Positions 45,581-57,425 of a stretch of 64,000 nucleotides of DNA are shown here, in pieces. Source of the stretch: Hemileia vastatrix (taxonomy: Eukaryota > Basidiomycota > Pucciniomycetes > Pucciniales > Zaghouaniaceae). The notes under the pieces were generated by a model. It was not told the origin of the DNA. It did not search any database and saw only the letters and a program-made list of their open reading frames with translations. Both the position numbers and the translations under genes were made by a program. Position 1 is the stretch's first letter; each line of letters begins with the position of its first letter. The DNA lies in assembly GCA_030280995.1 (NCBI GenBank), contig JASXTE010000015.1, forward strand, positions 5,939,001 through 6,003,000, written 5' to 3'.

Positions 45581-46408
45581 TGTCAGACAGGCTACTAGAC
45601 TTACCCAGTGAAATAATTAATTATTTACTGGATGAAGCCACACCTTATCATCTTTAATTATTATTTATTTAATTATCATTTAGTTACAGTAAAATTAGTT
45701 ATAAATTAACTAGTTACAGAATGTTAAAATTAAATTAATTAATTAAATAAATAAGTAAAATTAAAACTATAATTTTGTCCCTTATATTTTTCTCTAACAC
45801 CGTGCTCAATTGACAGGTTGGGAAAAATAAAACTTTATATTTAAAAAAATAAAAATATAAAGATAAAATAAGATTTAGATATTCAAATAATATTAAATAT
45901 ATACAAAAAAATCAAATTTCTTATTTGGAATTGACATTTACAGTAAATATTAAAAATATTGATGTATTTCTGACATACTCTGTAAATACATCTTTTTGAC
46001 ACCTTCTTTTTGGAATAACTTTATTATTTGAAATACTCTTTCTGGAATGTTCTTTTTCTCTCTCTCTTCCTACTGTTTTTAGAATTTGATTCCCGTGCTT
46101 TGTCTCTCCTTTGCCTATAAAAGGCCTCTCTTTTTGTTGTCTTTTGATCATTCTATTTTACCAACTCATTTTATTACAATAAACAATAACACTAACACTT
46201 ATTTATTATAACTTATATCTTTAGTACTTACAACAAAACTTAATTCTATTCACTAACTTATATAAAATATTTAAATTTACCTCTTATTTTGAGAAAGAAA
46301 TCATACTTGATTAAGAAATACGTACCTAGTTATTGAGAGTCAAATAATACCTTAAAATCATCATATAAAACCGTACCAAAGCTTCTAGACCAAAAGTGAC
46401 CCTTGACA
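45581..46408 (+). repeat. 3' LTR of element E
   Basis: 828 bp, nearly identical to the 5' LTR; starts TGTCAGACAGG and ends CCTTGACA, then the GTTTA duplication. Confidence 0.93.
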
Positions 46409-46413
46409 GTTTA

Positions 46414-49400
46414 CTTGTGTGCAAAGCAAACTATCTTATCTCTCCCAGTGCACAGAACCTCCATGTCTTAAGGACTGGAGTTGCCTTAAACTGCTTGAGA
46501 TTCATTCTTTTTAAGGAGGATATCCCCTTCAGTTGTCTTATAGACTCTGGAGCTTCAATTTCTTTTGTTAGTTTATCTTTTGCCAAGAAGCTTCAACTAA
46601 CATTTACAGATATCGATCGAACTCAAATCTATTTGTTCGAATCAGAGGAACCCAAATATTGGGTAAGTAAGAAAGGTTTATGGGTTTTCAAATTTCTGAA
46701 CTTCCCCCCCTTCGAGTGGGAATTATCAGTCTTGGACGCCCCAAGGATGGACAATACCATTCTTGGCCATGACTTTTTAACGCATTGGAACCCCGAAATT
46801 GATTGGACTAAGGGATTGATCACCCCACGATCTAAGTGTATTTCTGATTCTTCAATGCAGGTCAATAGGGAGTTAAACAACCCGCCTGACAACGTCCTGC
46901 TAGAGGACAAGTCTCTTCCAGATGACTTGCAAGCACCTGATCCTTCTCTAAATGAGCAATTGGCTAACCCTTCTATCTTGATGACTTCACTCGAAGAGGA
47001 TTTAAATTGCCTCGAAGTAATTGAATTCTGCTCTCTCAATACAGGTATCCCCTCGACAGATTCTCTCGAAGATGAAGAGGACAACCAAATCAACGTTGAA
47101 GCCATTAAATCAACTCTACCAGAAATCTACCACAATTTCCTCGATGTTTTCTCAATCCGCAAGGCCGATAAGTTACCACCTCATCGACCCTACGACCATC
47201 AAATAGAGTTAATAGGCCCAGTACCTCTTGCAGGTCCTGTCTTTTCTTTATCGAAGGACAAATCTCAAGTTCTTCGACACTACATTGCAGAGAATGTAGC
47301 CAAAGGTTTCATCAGAGCCAGTAAATCTCCAACTGGCTCCCCTGTCCTCTTTGTAAAAAAGAAGGACGGTAGTCTTAGGTTGTGTGTTGACTATAGAAAG
47401 CTCAACACAGTCACGAAGAAGAATGCATATCCTGTTCCTCCTATGTCATTACTTCTTACCCTTTTTGATGGTGCTAATTTCTTTTCTAAAATTGATCTTA
47501 GAGGCGCTTACAATCTAATTCGCATTGCAGAAGGTCATGAACCACTGACTGCAATGCGCACTAGATTTGGTAGTTTTGAATATTTAGTTATGCCTTTTGT
47601 ATTATGTAACACACCTTCAACTTTTCAAACTTTTGTTAATGATATCTTTCAAGATGTTGTTGAACAATTTGTAGTCGTCTATTTAGATGATATTTTAATA
47701 TTCTCGAAAACACTAGATGAACATATTCATCATGTTTGACAGGTCCTAAATCGTCTTCGAGATCATGGTCTCTACGCCAAGCATAATAAATGCGAATTCC
47801 ACCTCAAATCAATTGATTTTTTGGGTTTTACGTTATCCACTGATGGTTTAGTCATGGATAACAACAAAGTCCAGAAAATCCTGGAATGGCCTGAGCCCAA
47901 AAACATTAAATTGCTCCAAGGATTTTTGGGTTTTGCAAACTTCTATAGGAGATTTATTAAAGTTTACTCTAAAACTATTTCCAATCTTACTTCTCTTCTT
48001 AGAAAAGACATCCCTTTTGTTTTTACTTCCACAGCACGAAAGGAATTCGAAGCACTAAAAACGGCTTTCACCACAGCCCCAGTTCTTCAACATTTTGATC
48101 CTTCTGCCTCAACAATAGTTGAGACGGATGCGAGCGATTATGCTATTGCAGGGGTCATCTCCCAATTAAATCCTGAAACAAATTTGTTTCATCCTGTTGC
48201 TTTTTAGTCAGGCAAACTCATAGCCGCAGAATTAAATTATGAAATTCACGACAAATAGCTTTTAGCTATTATCCATTGTCTTAAAAAATGGCGTTCTTTT
48301 CTTCTCAGCCTAGATAGTCCTTTTCAAATCTTAACAGATCATAATGCTTTGAAATACTTCATGTCTTCTAAATTTTTAACCAGGCGTCAAGCCAGGTGGG
48401 CTGAATTTTTGTCTGAATTTTCTTTCTCTATTTCCTATCGCCCAGGAAAAAACTGCATTGTCCCAGATATCTTGTCACGTCGGGACGACGTTTACCCACA
48501 GCGGGGGGACGCATTTGCTGACAAGAACCCGGTAAATTTGCAATCAATCTTCAACGAATCAATGTTAATGACTCATCAACTTAATTCGATGACAATTCAA
48601 TCTTTTCGTAATCCACTATCCAACATCCTCGAAGCTCAGTCGAAGGACGAATATTGTTTAGGGTTAAAAGACAAAATACTCTCGAAGCAAGGGGCCAAAA
48701 GATTTAGTATTGAATCAGGTCTATTAGTCTTCGAAGGTAGAGTAGTCATACCTGACAACAATGAGATAAAATTATGGATTCTCAACAGTCGACATGATTC
48801 TCCATTAGTTGGTCATTTTGGGGTTGATAAAACCTACCAGTTAATAGCGAGGGATTTATTCTGGCCAGGTATGACCAGGGAAATCAAGGCCTATATAAAA
48901 GCTTGTTACAAATGCAATAGGAATAAGGCTCCCCGTCACCGGAAGCATGGGCTGCTTCAACCACTTCCTATTCCCTCTAAACTTTGGGAATCTTTATCGA
49001 TGGATTTCATTTCTCAACTTCCTATTTCTAATGATTTTGATGCTATATTAGTAATAGTAGATAGATTTTCAAAAATGTCTATTTTTATTAAAACCACTAC
49101 TACTACTACAGCAGAAGATTTGTCAAAATTGTTTCTAGAATATGTATTTTCTAAACACGGCTTACCAAATGATATTATTTCAGATAGAGGCTCATTGTTT
49201 GTATCCACATTCTGGACCCAACTGTGTCGACAACTCAATATCAAGAGGAATCTCTCCATGGCCTATCACCCTGAAACCGATGGTCAAAAAGAAAGAGTTA
49301 ACCAAATCCTCGAACAATATCTTCAAATGTATGTCAGTTACCAACAAGACGATTGGACCACATGGTTACCATTGGCCGAATTTGCTTATAATAACTTGAC

Positions 49401-50049
49401 TCATTCTTTGACACGACAATCTCCCTTCGAAACCATTTATGGATGACATCCTCGATTCAACTCAATCCATGTAGGAACTAATCATCCTGCGGAACATTAT
49501 CTTCGAACTATATCACAACTCCAAGAAGAACTTAAAACAAATTTGGAATCAGCGATTCGAAGATACAAGGAACAGGCCGACAAACATCGACAATCTGCTC
49601 CTTCCTTTAAACCAGGAGACAAAGTATGGCTCGACGCACGAAACATTCGAAAAACACGACCATCAAAGAAACTGGCTGAAAAGCGCTTGGGACCATTCGA
49701 AATTGACTCTGAAGTCTCTAAAACTGCATTTCGACTCAAGTTACCTCCTAAATGGCAGGCGATTCACCCTGTTTTCCATGTATCTCTCCTGGAACTGGCT
49801 CGAGAAATATACCCGGGCAAGAACCAACCCCCTCCAGAACCGGTCGAAGTAGAAGATCATCTAGAGTGGGAAGTAAGTTGTATCCTTGATTCAAGAATAT
49901 GCAAGGGGAAACTTCAATACCTCGTCGAATGGGAAGGCTTCCTCAATGACTCAGACAAAACATCCTGGGAACCAGCCATCAATGTTTCTAACGCCCCTGA
50001 ACTCCTAAAATCTTTTCATTTGAAATATCCTTTAAAACCAAAACCTTAA
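46414..50049 (+). pseudogene. pol of chromovirus D
   Basis: One frame throughout. The protease has CLIDSGASISFVS. RT has LCVDYRKLN, SKIDLRGAYN and the intact VVYLDDILIFSK. RNase H has ETDASDYAIAGVIS and LTDHNALKYF. Integrase has the H2C2 zinc domain (HDSPLVGH, CYKCN) and the DDE core (LSMDFI, ISDRGSLF, GQKERVNQ). The tail has HPVFHVSLLE and a chromodomain (QYLVEWEGF, TSWEPAINV) at 49860-50010, which would guide insertion to marked chromatin. In-frame stops are at 47737 (TGA), 48205 (TAG), 48256 (TAG) and 49444 (TGA). There is no frameshift over 3.6 kb. Confidence 0.9.
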
Positions 50050-50974
50050 AATTTCTTTATTTAAAATTTTCTTTTCTTTTTCTTTCTTTCTTTAAAATCT
50101 AAAACACCTCTTAAATTTCTTAGCCTTGTTTCCTTTTTTCTCTCTTCTTTTTTCTTTCTTCTCCTTCTATAAAATTTTCTCCAAAACCAACTAAAAGTAA
50201 AATCATACTTAAAATTAAATAAAATAAAATAAAATAAATAGAATAAACATAAATAATAAAATAAAAATAAAATAAATAGAATAAAACATAAATAATAAAA
50301 TAAACTAAAAAAACTCTTAAATCTCTCTAAATATTTTCTTTTTTTTTCTTTTTCAATTCTCTAAATACATTCTTTTCTTAAATTTAAAATTCTTTTTAAA
50401 AATTTCTTTTCTAAAAATTTATTCTCTCTTTAAAAACTTTCTTTCCTTCGAATCATCAAATCTTGTACGACACGACCATTTCCTCGACTTCAACTTCAAC
50501 CTCTAAATCACCCTATAATAATTCTTTGAAACAAATAATTCTTCTTTTCAAATTCTCTTAAATTCTAAATTCTGTTTTTTTTTCTTTTCTTTCTTCTTCC
50601 TTTCTTTTCAAACTAAAATTTCCTAAAAAAAAAAAAAAAAAAAAAAAAAAAACATATATTTTTCTTTCATTAAATCCTCAATTTAACAAACTCATCTCAA
50701 TCACAAAACCGTTTCTTTTTCTCTCTCTTTTCTTATATAAAATTTTCCTTTTAAAACATTAAAACTTCCTTCAATTAAACAACCTTTTTCTTTCTTTAAA
50801 TTTCTTCTTTCAAATTCTGAAATTTTTTTAAAAACTTCTTCTTTCTTTTTCTCTCTCTCCCAAATCTTATAAAATATTCACCTACAATAAAAAAATAAAA
50901 TAAAATAAAATAAAAATAAAATAAAACTAAAATACAAATTTTTTTTTTCTACTTCTTTACATCTCCTTTTCATT
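50050..50974. other. low-complexity AT-rich spacer of element D
   Basis: Pyrimidine-rich stretches, AAATAAAATAAA-type runs (about 50216-50310 and 50888-50935) and an uninterrupted run of 28 A at 50625-50652. It lies between the ends of the converging pol and antisense gene. No gene seen. Confidence 0.6.
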
Positions 50975-51924
50975 TCAAATCTTTTCTTTTAATTTTTCTT
51001 GAACCAATCTTTTCATTTTCTCCAAAACTACCCTTATCTCCTTCCTGAATTTCTCAAATACCTCCTCCTCTCCTACCGGAACCACCTCTCCAATCTCCAA
51101 GAGCTCCTCTGCCACGTCGAAGAAAGCAGCGTCGATAATTGTGTCGACCTCCCCACATAATTCTTCCGTGAACCTTACTCGTCGACCTTGACAATGTTTC
51201 TCCGACCACACCTGGTCCAGGGTGTCTTCAGGTTCTTCAACTACTTCTGTGGCCAGAGGGTTTGCCTCAGTTGGTATAACCGGCGCAGGCTCCCCAATCG
51301 GCTCTTCAAGGGTATTCGATGTCTAAACAAAACTCATCAGTAACTTCATCCTTAAAAATAACAATTAAAACTTACCTCGAAGATGGGGTCAGGCTCTAAA
51401 AATAACCTTGGCGCCACTTCGACCTCTGCCTCTCTCTCCTCCTTGTCTTTTTCGATGACCACCCGTCGTTTCTTGGGTGCCCGCCCTGGAACAGGGACTT
51501 CATCTTCATCCTCCTCCACCAACTCGTCGACCTCTTCCTCGACACATCGCTTCGAACTCGTGGCCTGAGTTACCCAGGTTGAGATCTTGTTATTTAATTC
51601 CTAATCATTTTCCCCCACCGATTGTTCATCTTCAATCGAGACATCCCAAATGTCTTCGACCACCTCTTTGGTTTTAGAGATTACCCAAAACTTGGTCTTG
51701 GTGAATCGTTTTTCGATCTCTGCATTCTTTGTCAACGCATTGCACACCACTCGTCGCCAACGGCAAAACTCACATTTCTGGAGAGGGCCTCAAGTCGCCG
51801 TACTTTCGACACAGAAATACTCCATGCTTTCACAAGGCGTGCAAGTTTGTGAAAACTTTTGCGTGATCATTCCCCCATCCGCTTTAGGGTGTGGAGGCGT
51901 AGGTGTGGGAGTAGGACAGTTCAT
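50975..51924 (-). pseudogene. antisense spliced gene of element D: Cys-rich protein with a basic nuclear signal
   Basis: Exon 1 is 51924-51376 and exon 2 is 51322-50975. The 53-bp intron (51323-51375) begins GTAAGT and ends TTTAG, and the frame joins exactly to a 298-residue product. Residues 28-38 show C-X2-C-X6-C (CTPCESMEYFC) and, about 15 residues on, a second C-X2-C-X6-C (CEFCRWRRVVC), suggesting a zinc-binding module. Later come an acidic run (VEEDEDEV), a basic PKKRRVV like a nuclear signal, and an acidic then helical C-terminus. TGA at codon 45 and TAG at codon 108 interrupt it; both fit C-to-T changes (CGA, CAG). A TATA-like box lies 96 bp upstream. I do not recognise the family. Antisense genes in this position are known in some plant gypsy elements. 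Confidence 0.68.
51323..51375 (-). other. intron of the antisense gene
   Basis: 53 bp, GTAAGTTTTAATTG at the donor and GTTTAG at the acceptor, with CTGATG upstream of the acceptor as a possible branch site. Length typical of basidiomycete introns. Confidence 0.65.
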
Positions 51925-52019
51925 TATAAAAAAGAGAAATTAATAAGTGAGGAAAAAAAAATATAGAAGAAGGGAAACTAGTGTGGGAAGATGGCTCAAG
52001 CTCAACGGAGCTCGCAATT

Positions 52020-52025
52020 CTTATA
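52020..52025 (-). promoter_or_regulatory. TATA-like box of the antisense gene
   Basis: Minus strand CCCGGGTATAAGAA. It is about 96 bp before the antisense ATG and 10 bp inside the 3' LTR edge. Confidence 0.5.
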
Positions 52026-52035
52026 CCCGGGCATC

Positions 52036-52789
52036 TGTCACGCGCCACGTGACACTCGAGGCGAAAGCAGCTCATTAAATCAATAATATTGAGTCCTAAA
52101 TCTATACTTGAAGCGCAGAAAGCAATTCTCCATAGCAACTGCGATTTTCCTTTGTGAACTTACTATTTAAATGCGCTAGCCTAAACTCTAAATCTAAATT
52201 AGTCAATCTCCCAATAGGGTGCCTTATTCCTTTTCAATAAGCGACGCACAGCGCTAGGTTCAACAAAATAGTACAGTGGTAGTTTTCATTAAAGTTTTGT
52301 TAATTAATTAAAAAGGGGTAAATTGAGCATGGACGGATATTTAGCGAAGAGGGTCTAAGTGTATGTTAGTAATGGTCAATGGAAGGGAGGTCAATGCGAG
52401 GAGGAACAAAGGATATAAAAGGGGTTGGGTATTTGGTTCGATATTCCTTAGAATTAAATTATAAAATTGTATTTACATTAATAGTGGTAAACCTTTAAAG
52501 TTAGAATCATTGTTATTGAATCTTTCTTTTATTTTTCTCAATATTCATTTCTAAATCCTAAATCTTTGACTATTGAGTTTCCAACCCTTCGTGAGATTTT
52601 AAGAATTACTATTACCTTTGAAACTAGTCTATAATTCTTCTCGAACGAACCTTGAACCTGTAGCTCTTACTTTGAGTGACCTTCGAACCATTTCCTCAAA
52701 TCATTCCTCTGTGCTTCGAAGAAGTTTCTAAATCCCTCATCTCACTTTCAGGAACATCCTCGACCTTGTGCGTAGGTCGTCCAGTGACA
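52036..52789 (+). repeat. 3' LTR of element D
   Basis: Starts TGTCACGCGCCACGTGACA, which contains a TGTCAC/GTGACA inverted repeat, and ends CCAGTGACA. TATAAAA is at 52414-52420. It is clearly diverged from the 5' LTR, so D is older than E. No clean polypurine tract abuts it; the nearest purine-rich stretch (GAAGAAGGGAAA) is about 70 bp upstream. Confidence 0.82.
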
Positions 52790-53700
52790 AATATTCAATT
52801 ACAAGGAACAAATTGTTTCAATTGTGAGCTTAATTGTCTGATCTTCACACTCCATCATTGTATTCCATAATTCTGAAACAATTCTTTGTACATTTGGATT
52901 ATTATTAAAATATTCAACAACTTTCTTTTCAAATTCTTCACTATTTTTGAAGCTCTAAACTCACTAATAAATGGTGGAATCTGAGGGTTAACTGCATTAT
53001 TTTTGTAAATAGTACTATTGTTATGAGCAAAAGATAAATCAGGTTTATATACATCATAACCTAATTGATTTAAGTCCTACTCAATTTTCTGAACAGATTT
53101 TACATCAATTACATGACCTACATTGTAATCATCATTATTGTGTTCAATATAAGAAGTTAATCTACTTACCAAGGGATAGGAGAAATCCCTGATTTTTGGC
53201 ACTTTTCCTTTTTCTTGTAAGGGTTAGTTGAAGTGGTCTGATGAGGGGGTGGTTCCTTGTTGCACTTGTTACTTTCCCACTGTTGGTGAGAACAATCCCA
53301 TTCCATTTACCTACCAAGATCTTGTCCTGTGACTGGCCTGATCATCCATGGATAGGGGGTGGCTGGTTTAGCTGTACTATGTTCAGCTCTGCCAGAGTTT
53401 GGTTTAATTTCTGAAATGCTATTCTGCAATAGGTTTCCACCTTTTCCACTCCTTTTATGATAAAATATTTTTACTCCTCCAGCTTCAGAGCTTGTTCTTC
53501 AAAGTGGGAAAGTTTATCCTGACGAGGAAGTGATGCCTTCTCTATAGTTAACTTTTTTAAGAGGGCCTCCTTTTCCTCTATGCTCATTTTTTCAGGCTGT
53601 AAGTATGACTGAACTTCCATAGTGATGTCCTGGTACATTGTTTTTAGCGTTAAACCTGGTATTAAAAGAAAGTTTATCACTCATTCATTATATCTAAAAC
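52790..53700 (-). pseudogene. unrecognised degenerate coding sequence
   Basis: The minus strand shows long open pieces with protein-like content: a coiled-coil-like block at 53680-53471 (MSIEEKEALLKKLTIEKASL), then VSRLTSYIEHNNDDYNVGHV and, farther along, VVEYFNNNPNVQRIVSELWN. Stops and frame changes separate them. It could be the Gag of another retroelement, but I see no knuckle or other diagnostic motif. Confidence 0.4.
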
Positions 53701-54145
53701 GACTATTTTTTATGGCTAAAAATGAAAAAACCTGTATTGTTATCAGTGACAGATAATATTAGCAATATAAATACTAATAAAAGTGATGGAGCTTACCCTG
53801 AAATTATATTATTTTTATTAAAAAAAATCTGTTAAAAATTAAAAATTAAGTTTAACTAGCTCTTTATGAGTGTGGATAATTAGCTTACCAAGCTTTAATA
53901 ATAATAATTTAATTGTTTTTTTATTGGTGACCAATACCAAGAGTTACTACTTTAAATACCTAATTTTTATTTTAAAAAAATTAGAAAAATTATTATAAGG
54001 GCTCTTTTCATAAACTACTTTATAATGATAACCCACTAATGTGCTTTAAACGCAAATATTTGGTTTTTATGAGCTATACTAGAGTAAAAATTACATCCTA
54101 AGGTTTATACTAAATAATAAGTGATAATTAAGGAAAGACCCCCAA
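53701..54145. other. AT-rich sequence without a recognised feature
   Basis: No open frame, terminal repeat or RNA motif seen. Confidence 0.5.
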
Positions 54146-55323
54146 TGGTCAGTGTGTGCTAGTATCTAAGTATGATTTAATATTAAATATTAATGGTAAA
54201 ACAACTTATTGATAAACAATTTAGTAATGAAACCACATGGGAAGACTAATAAAATAGTTCTGCTCAGTGTTAACTCACAATATTTGGATTGGTGCATGCT
54301 AGTGTTTGAAAATAGGTTAAAAAAATATAGTTATATCTAGTGTAAAGATGATACCAATTTATAAATGCTTTATAATATATTTATATATTATTATATTTTT
54401 TTTATAATTTTTATTTGAATTTTAGTAAGTAAGTGATGTCCAATAACCCGTCAAATCCTCCCTTACTTATACCAAAATCCACTGGAGTGCAGAGACCTTC
54501 AATCCAGATGATGTCACTGCTATCCCCAGAAATTACAGCACTGTGAGTGCCCATCACCTCCCCATGGCTTCCACTTCAAGCAGATTCAACACCTAGAATT
54601 CCAGTAAGAACACTCCATCACAATTAATGATATCATAAACCCATACCATAAATAGAGAAAACAGATAAAAGTGGATACCATAAAGAAATACATAAAATAT
54701 CTCATCCAAAGAGTATATAATGAAACCCAAAGAATATAAAGGAACCAAATCAAATTTCCAAGCCCTCAATAACATCCCCAAGCATCCATATTAACCCAGT
54801 AATCGTATCCCAACCCATAAATCTGTGAAAATCCATCAAAGGAAGCAGATTAAGTTGTCCAAACTGGATATATGCGCCTGAAAAAGGTGTAGATGCTTGT
54901 GTGGGAATTATGAGTCCATTTATTATGTCTATATGACCTAAAATAAGTAGAAAAGTAAAGCTTATAGGCTATTTATAGATTAAAACCTACTTATAGACTT
55001 ATATATACATAATATAACTACATATTTCACTGAATATGAGATTTATGTATATATATAAGCTTATGTATGTCTATATTTACTTAATATCACCTAAGATAAG
55101 CTTATTGTGACTCCATTAACACCTTAATAAGTATTATAGGCCTATAGATAATCTATTTAGACTTTTATAAGTCATTTAATAGTGTAAAAAATAAGTATAT
55201 TATCATAATATCCATGTATATAAGTATTATAACCATACTTTTTACTTATAAGTTTAATTTAAACAAGTTTATATTTATTTAAACATTAGAAATACTCTGT
55301 TCTGGGGATACCTAGGCTGACCA
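54146..55323 (-). mobile_element. inverted, diverged copy of the 25656-26832 LTR
   Basis: Starts TGGTCAGTGTG and ends AGGCTGACCA on the plus strand, about 1.18 kb, colinear in reverse with the solo LTR in the Harbinger element (for example CACTGGAGTGCAGAGACCTT). No matching flanking duplication. Confidence 0.8.
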
Positions 55324-56149
55324 GTGGCTTATCAACTAGGCCAGGTGATGACATTATTCATGGTGGGAGAGAAGACTGCGCCAGGGATGGAAGCCCAGAA
55401 GGAGTCTTCCTCAAGGCCCAAAATAATAATTTTGACAAAAGGAGCTGAAAATTTTGCGGCACAAGGAGTGTTCAGGAAATCCTAAGTAGAATAAGATAAA
55501 AGAGGAAAGAGATTTTTTTGATAGAAAGAAAAAGTTTTTAAAAAGAAACAAAAAGAAGAGGGACTTACTGTGTGGATTGACTCTTCAGAGTAGATTGAAT
55601 GATGAATCATGTTTTATGCAGTGCTTGGTGTTGTAAGTTGGTTAGTCAGTTTAGCTCTCTTTGGAGCAAGTTTTTTTATGGCCAGATTACTCATGAGATT
55701 TGATGTCAATGTGTTAGGATCAACAGGGGTAGTAATGGTACGGGGAACATTGAGACTGCATTTCTTTTTGCAACTCTTAAAAAAATTGCATGACTAGTTA
55801 AAGGAAGGAGAGAAATTTATTAGTGTTGAAAATTTAAGAAGGAAGGAGAAGGAAAATATCTTACAGTGAAAAAGACATTAACAAGGCCAGCCTTTTAAAA
55901 GCAACATGGAGTGATCCATTATTGGTACAGCACTAGATAAGCTTGGCTCCAGTCAGAATAGATTTGACAGTGGGAGTAGAGGTGAAAAAGACTTTTTGGG
56001 TGTCAAAAAATTGAAAGATAGCATTAAAAATATTGCTGTTAGGGTTCATGTTAAGAAAAAGAGGAAATAAGATGAGAAGAGAAGAAGGAGGAAGGAGGAA
56101 TGAGGAAAAAGTGTGAGATATGCACCTGGCTTTATACTGTCTGGGGACA
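55324..56149. other. unassigned repeat sequence
   Basis: The minus strand from 56049 opens a 38-codon piece (MNPNSNIFNAIFQFFDTQKV) of protein-like content, then stops. No domain recognised. Possibly a gag start of an unknown retroelement. Confidence 0.35.
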
Positions 56150-56761
56150 GTGGTGAGTAGAGGGAGACTGTGTTACATATCATGAAGTAGCACAGAAAAT
56201 TTCTCATTAGCAGGAAGTGCAACAAAGGGGTTTACTGGAAGGATGGTTATGGAAGATCAAAAAAGGGGTCTTCAAAATTTTAGAAAAAGTAGACTCTCTG
56301 TGTAAAGTTTTTTTCTGTGTACTATGGATATACAAGCGGCAGCAAGTAAAAGAAAGAGGTAAGTGCATACTGGACTATAAGACAGAGGGTATTGTATGTA
56401 CTTTTAAAGTTCATGGATAGTTCTAAACTCATGCTTTGGATTTAGGATGTCTTGAAAATAAATGGTAAAAAATTCATGCTTAGATGATAGCAATGTCTCT
56501 TGGCTAAAAGCTACATTAGCCCATCATTGGAAGAACACTTGTTAGAGGAAGATGGTAGCACTAGAAGAACAAATGGGTCTATAAGCAGCACTCAAACAAA
56601 ACGAATTAAGAAGGAAGGGTGTTTACTTAGTAGGAAGAGTTTCAAAATTGGTGGACACTCATATGGCATGTGTGGGTCATTACAATAGGTAGGGAAGGTG
56701 CTACAGTCCCTATAATTTATTCAGGGATCTCAAAAGCATTGGGTATGTACAAAAGGTAGAG
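56150..56761 (+). pseudogene. second copy of the element K 3' region (empty site)
   Basis: Colinear with 19985-20178, 21680-21822 and 28001-28239 in turn. It runs through the points where the 1.5 kb solo LTR (near 56385) and the Harbinger element (near 56525) sit in the other copy. A 67-codon open piece (56217-56417) includes LEGWLWKIKKGVFKILEKVD. Its function is unknown to me. Confidence 0.7.
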
Positions 56762-57425
56762 TGTTAGGTGCTAATAGTTGTACTTTTACAAATGTTTCAG
56801 GAAGTATTATAACCAAGACTTATTCTAAAAAATGTAAATAGATTATTGAGATACTTAGTTACTATTTGATATTATTTAATCTGCATTGAACTTGTGTATG
56901 AAAAACTGTAGGGAAAGGAAACATATGGGAATGGAACTGAAAATACAACATATATAAATGAACACCCACTTTTAAAAGTAGAGAGCAGATTATTAATATA
57001 GAAAAATAGAGAATGAAATAGAATTATTATTCATAGAAATGAAATTGGATATATTTTTTTTGTTCACATGGGGTGGGCTTACCAGAAGTAGTGCTGTAGA
57101 GTTATTTTATTCCTAAAGTAAGGATAGTATTAGATAGAGCGCTTCAAGAGGGGGTGAATGAGAGTACTAGCACTTACTGAGAGTAGATCTTGCCAACAGA
57201 TAGATTACTTATATTGAAATATATTATTTCTATCATTGAGTAAAGTCCTCTATTAACCCATTCTACTTTCTTCCCCAAAAGATATAACCACACTTACAAT
57301 ATGTACTTTTACTGTCTTTAAATATTAAAGTGGCAGGTGCTTCTTTTTAAATTAGTTCTCTAAAGTAGTACCAACTCATCTGGGATTGTGTCTATAGCTT
57401 AGTATTATAGAACTTTCTTACTACA
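56762..57425 (+). repeat. second copy of the 28240-28903 LTR
   Basis: 664 bp, starts TGTTAGGTGC and ends TTACTACA. The right flank is integrase sequence of another element. Confidence 0.7.

Larger units (their letters stand above)
37632..46408 (+). mobile_element. young Ty3/gypsy element E, complete, with target duplication GTTTA
   Basis: LTRs of 829 and 828 bp (37632-38460 and 45581-46408) look nearly identical by eye. GTTTA flanks both sides (37627-37631 and 46409-46413). It has a candidate primer-binding site, a long structured leader, one gag-pol reading frame (39522-45542) broken by two stops, and a polypurine tract at 45569-45580. It is the most recent large insertion in the window and lies between gag and pol of element D. 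Confidence 0.93.
35685..52789 (+). mobile_element. Ty3/gypsy chromovirus D, interrupted by element E
   Basis: LTRs lie at 35685-36379 and 52036-52789; gag is before and pol after a nested element E. Pol ends in a chromodomain, which marks it as a chromovirus. Between pol and the 3' LTR is about 2 kb with an antisense gene. No matching target duplication was seen (GATGG on the left, AATAT on the right), so one flank is rearranged or the 3' LTR was exchanged. Pol damage is only in-frame stops with no frameshift. Confidence 0.82.

Noticed and set aside
51383..51943. Plus-strand Ser-rich and Pro-rich open stretches opposite the antisense gene
   Set aside because: They are low-complexity mirrors of the minus-strand gene, which alone has splice sites in phase, Cys motifs and a basic signal.
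35685..52789. Target-site duplication for element D
   Set aside because: GATGG before the 5' LTR and AATAT after the 3' LTR do not match, and gag G does not resume on the right, so no duplication is claimed.
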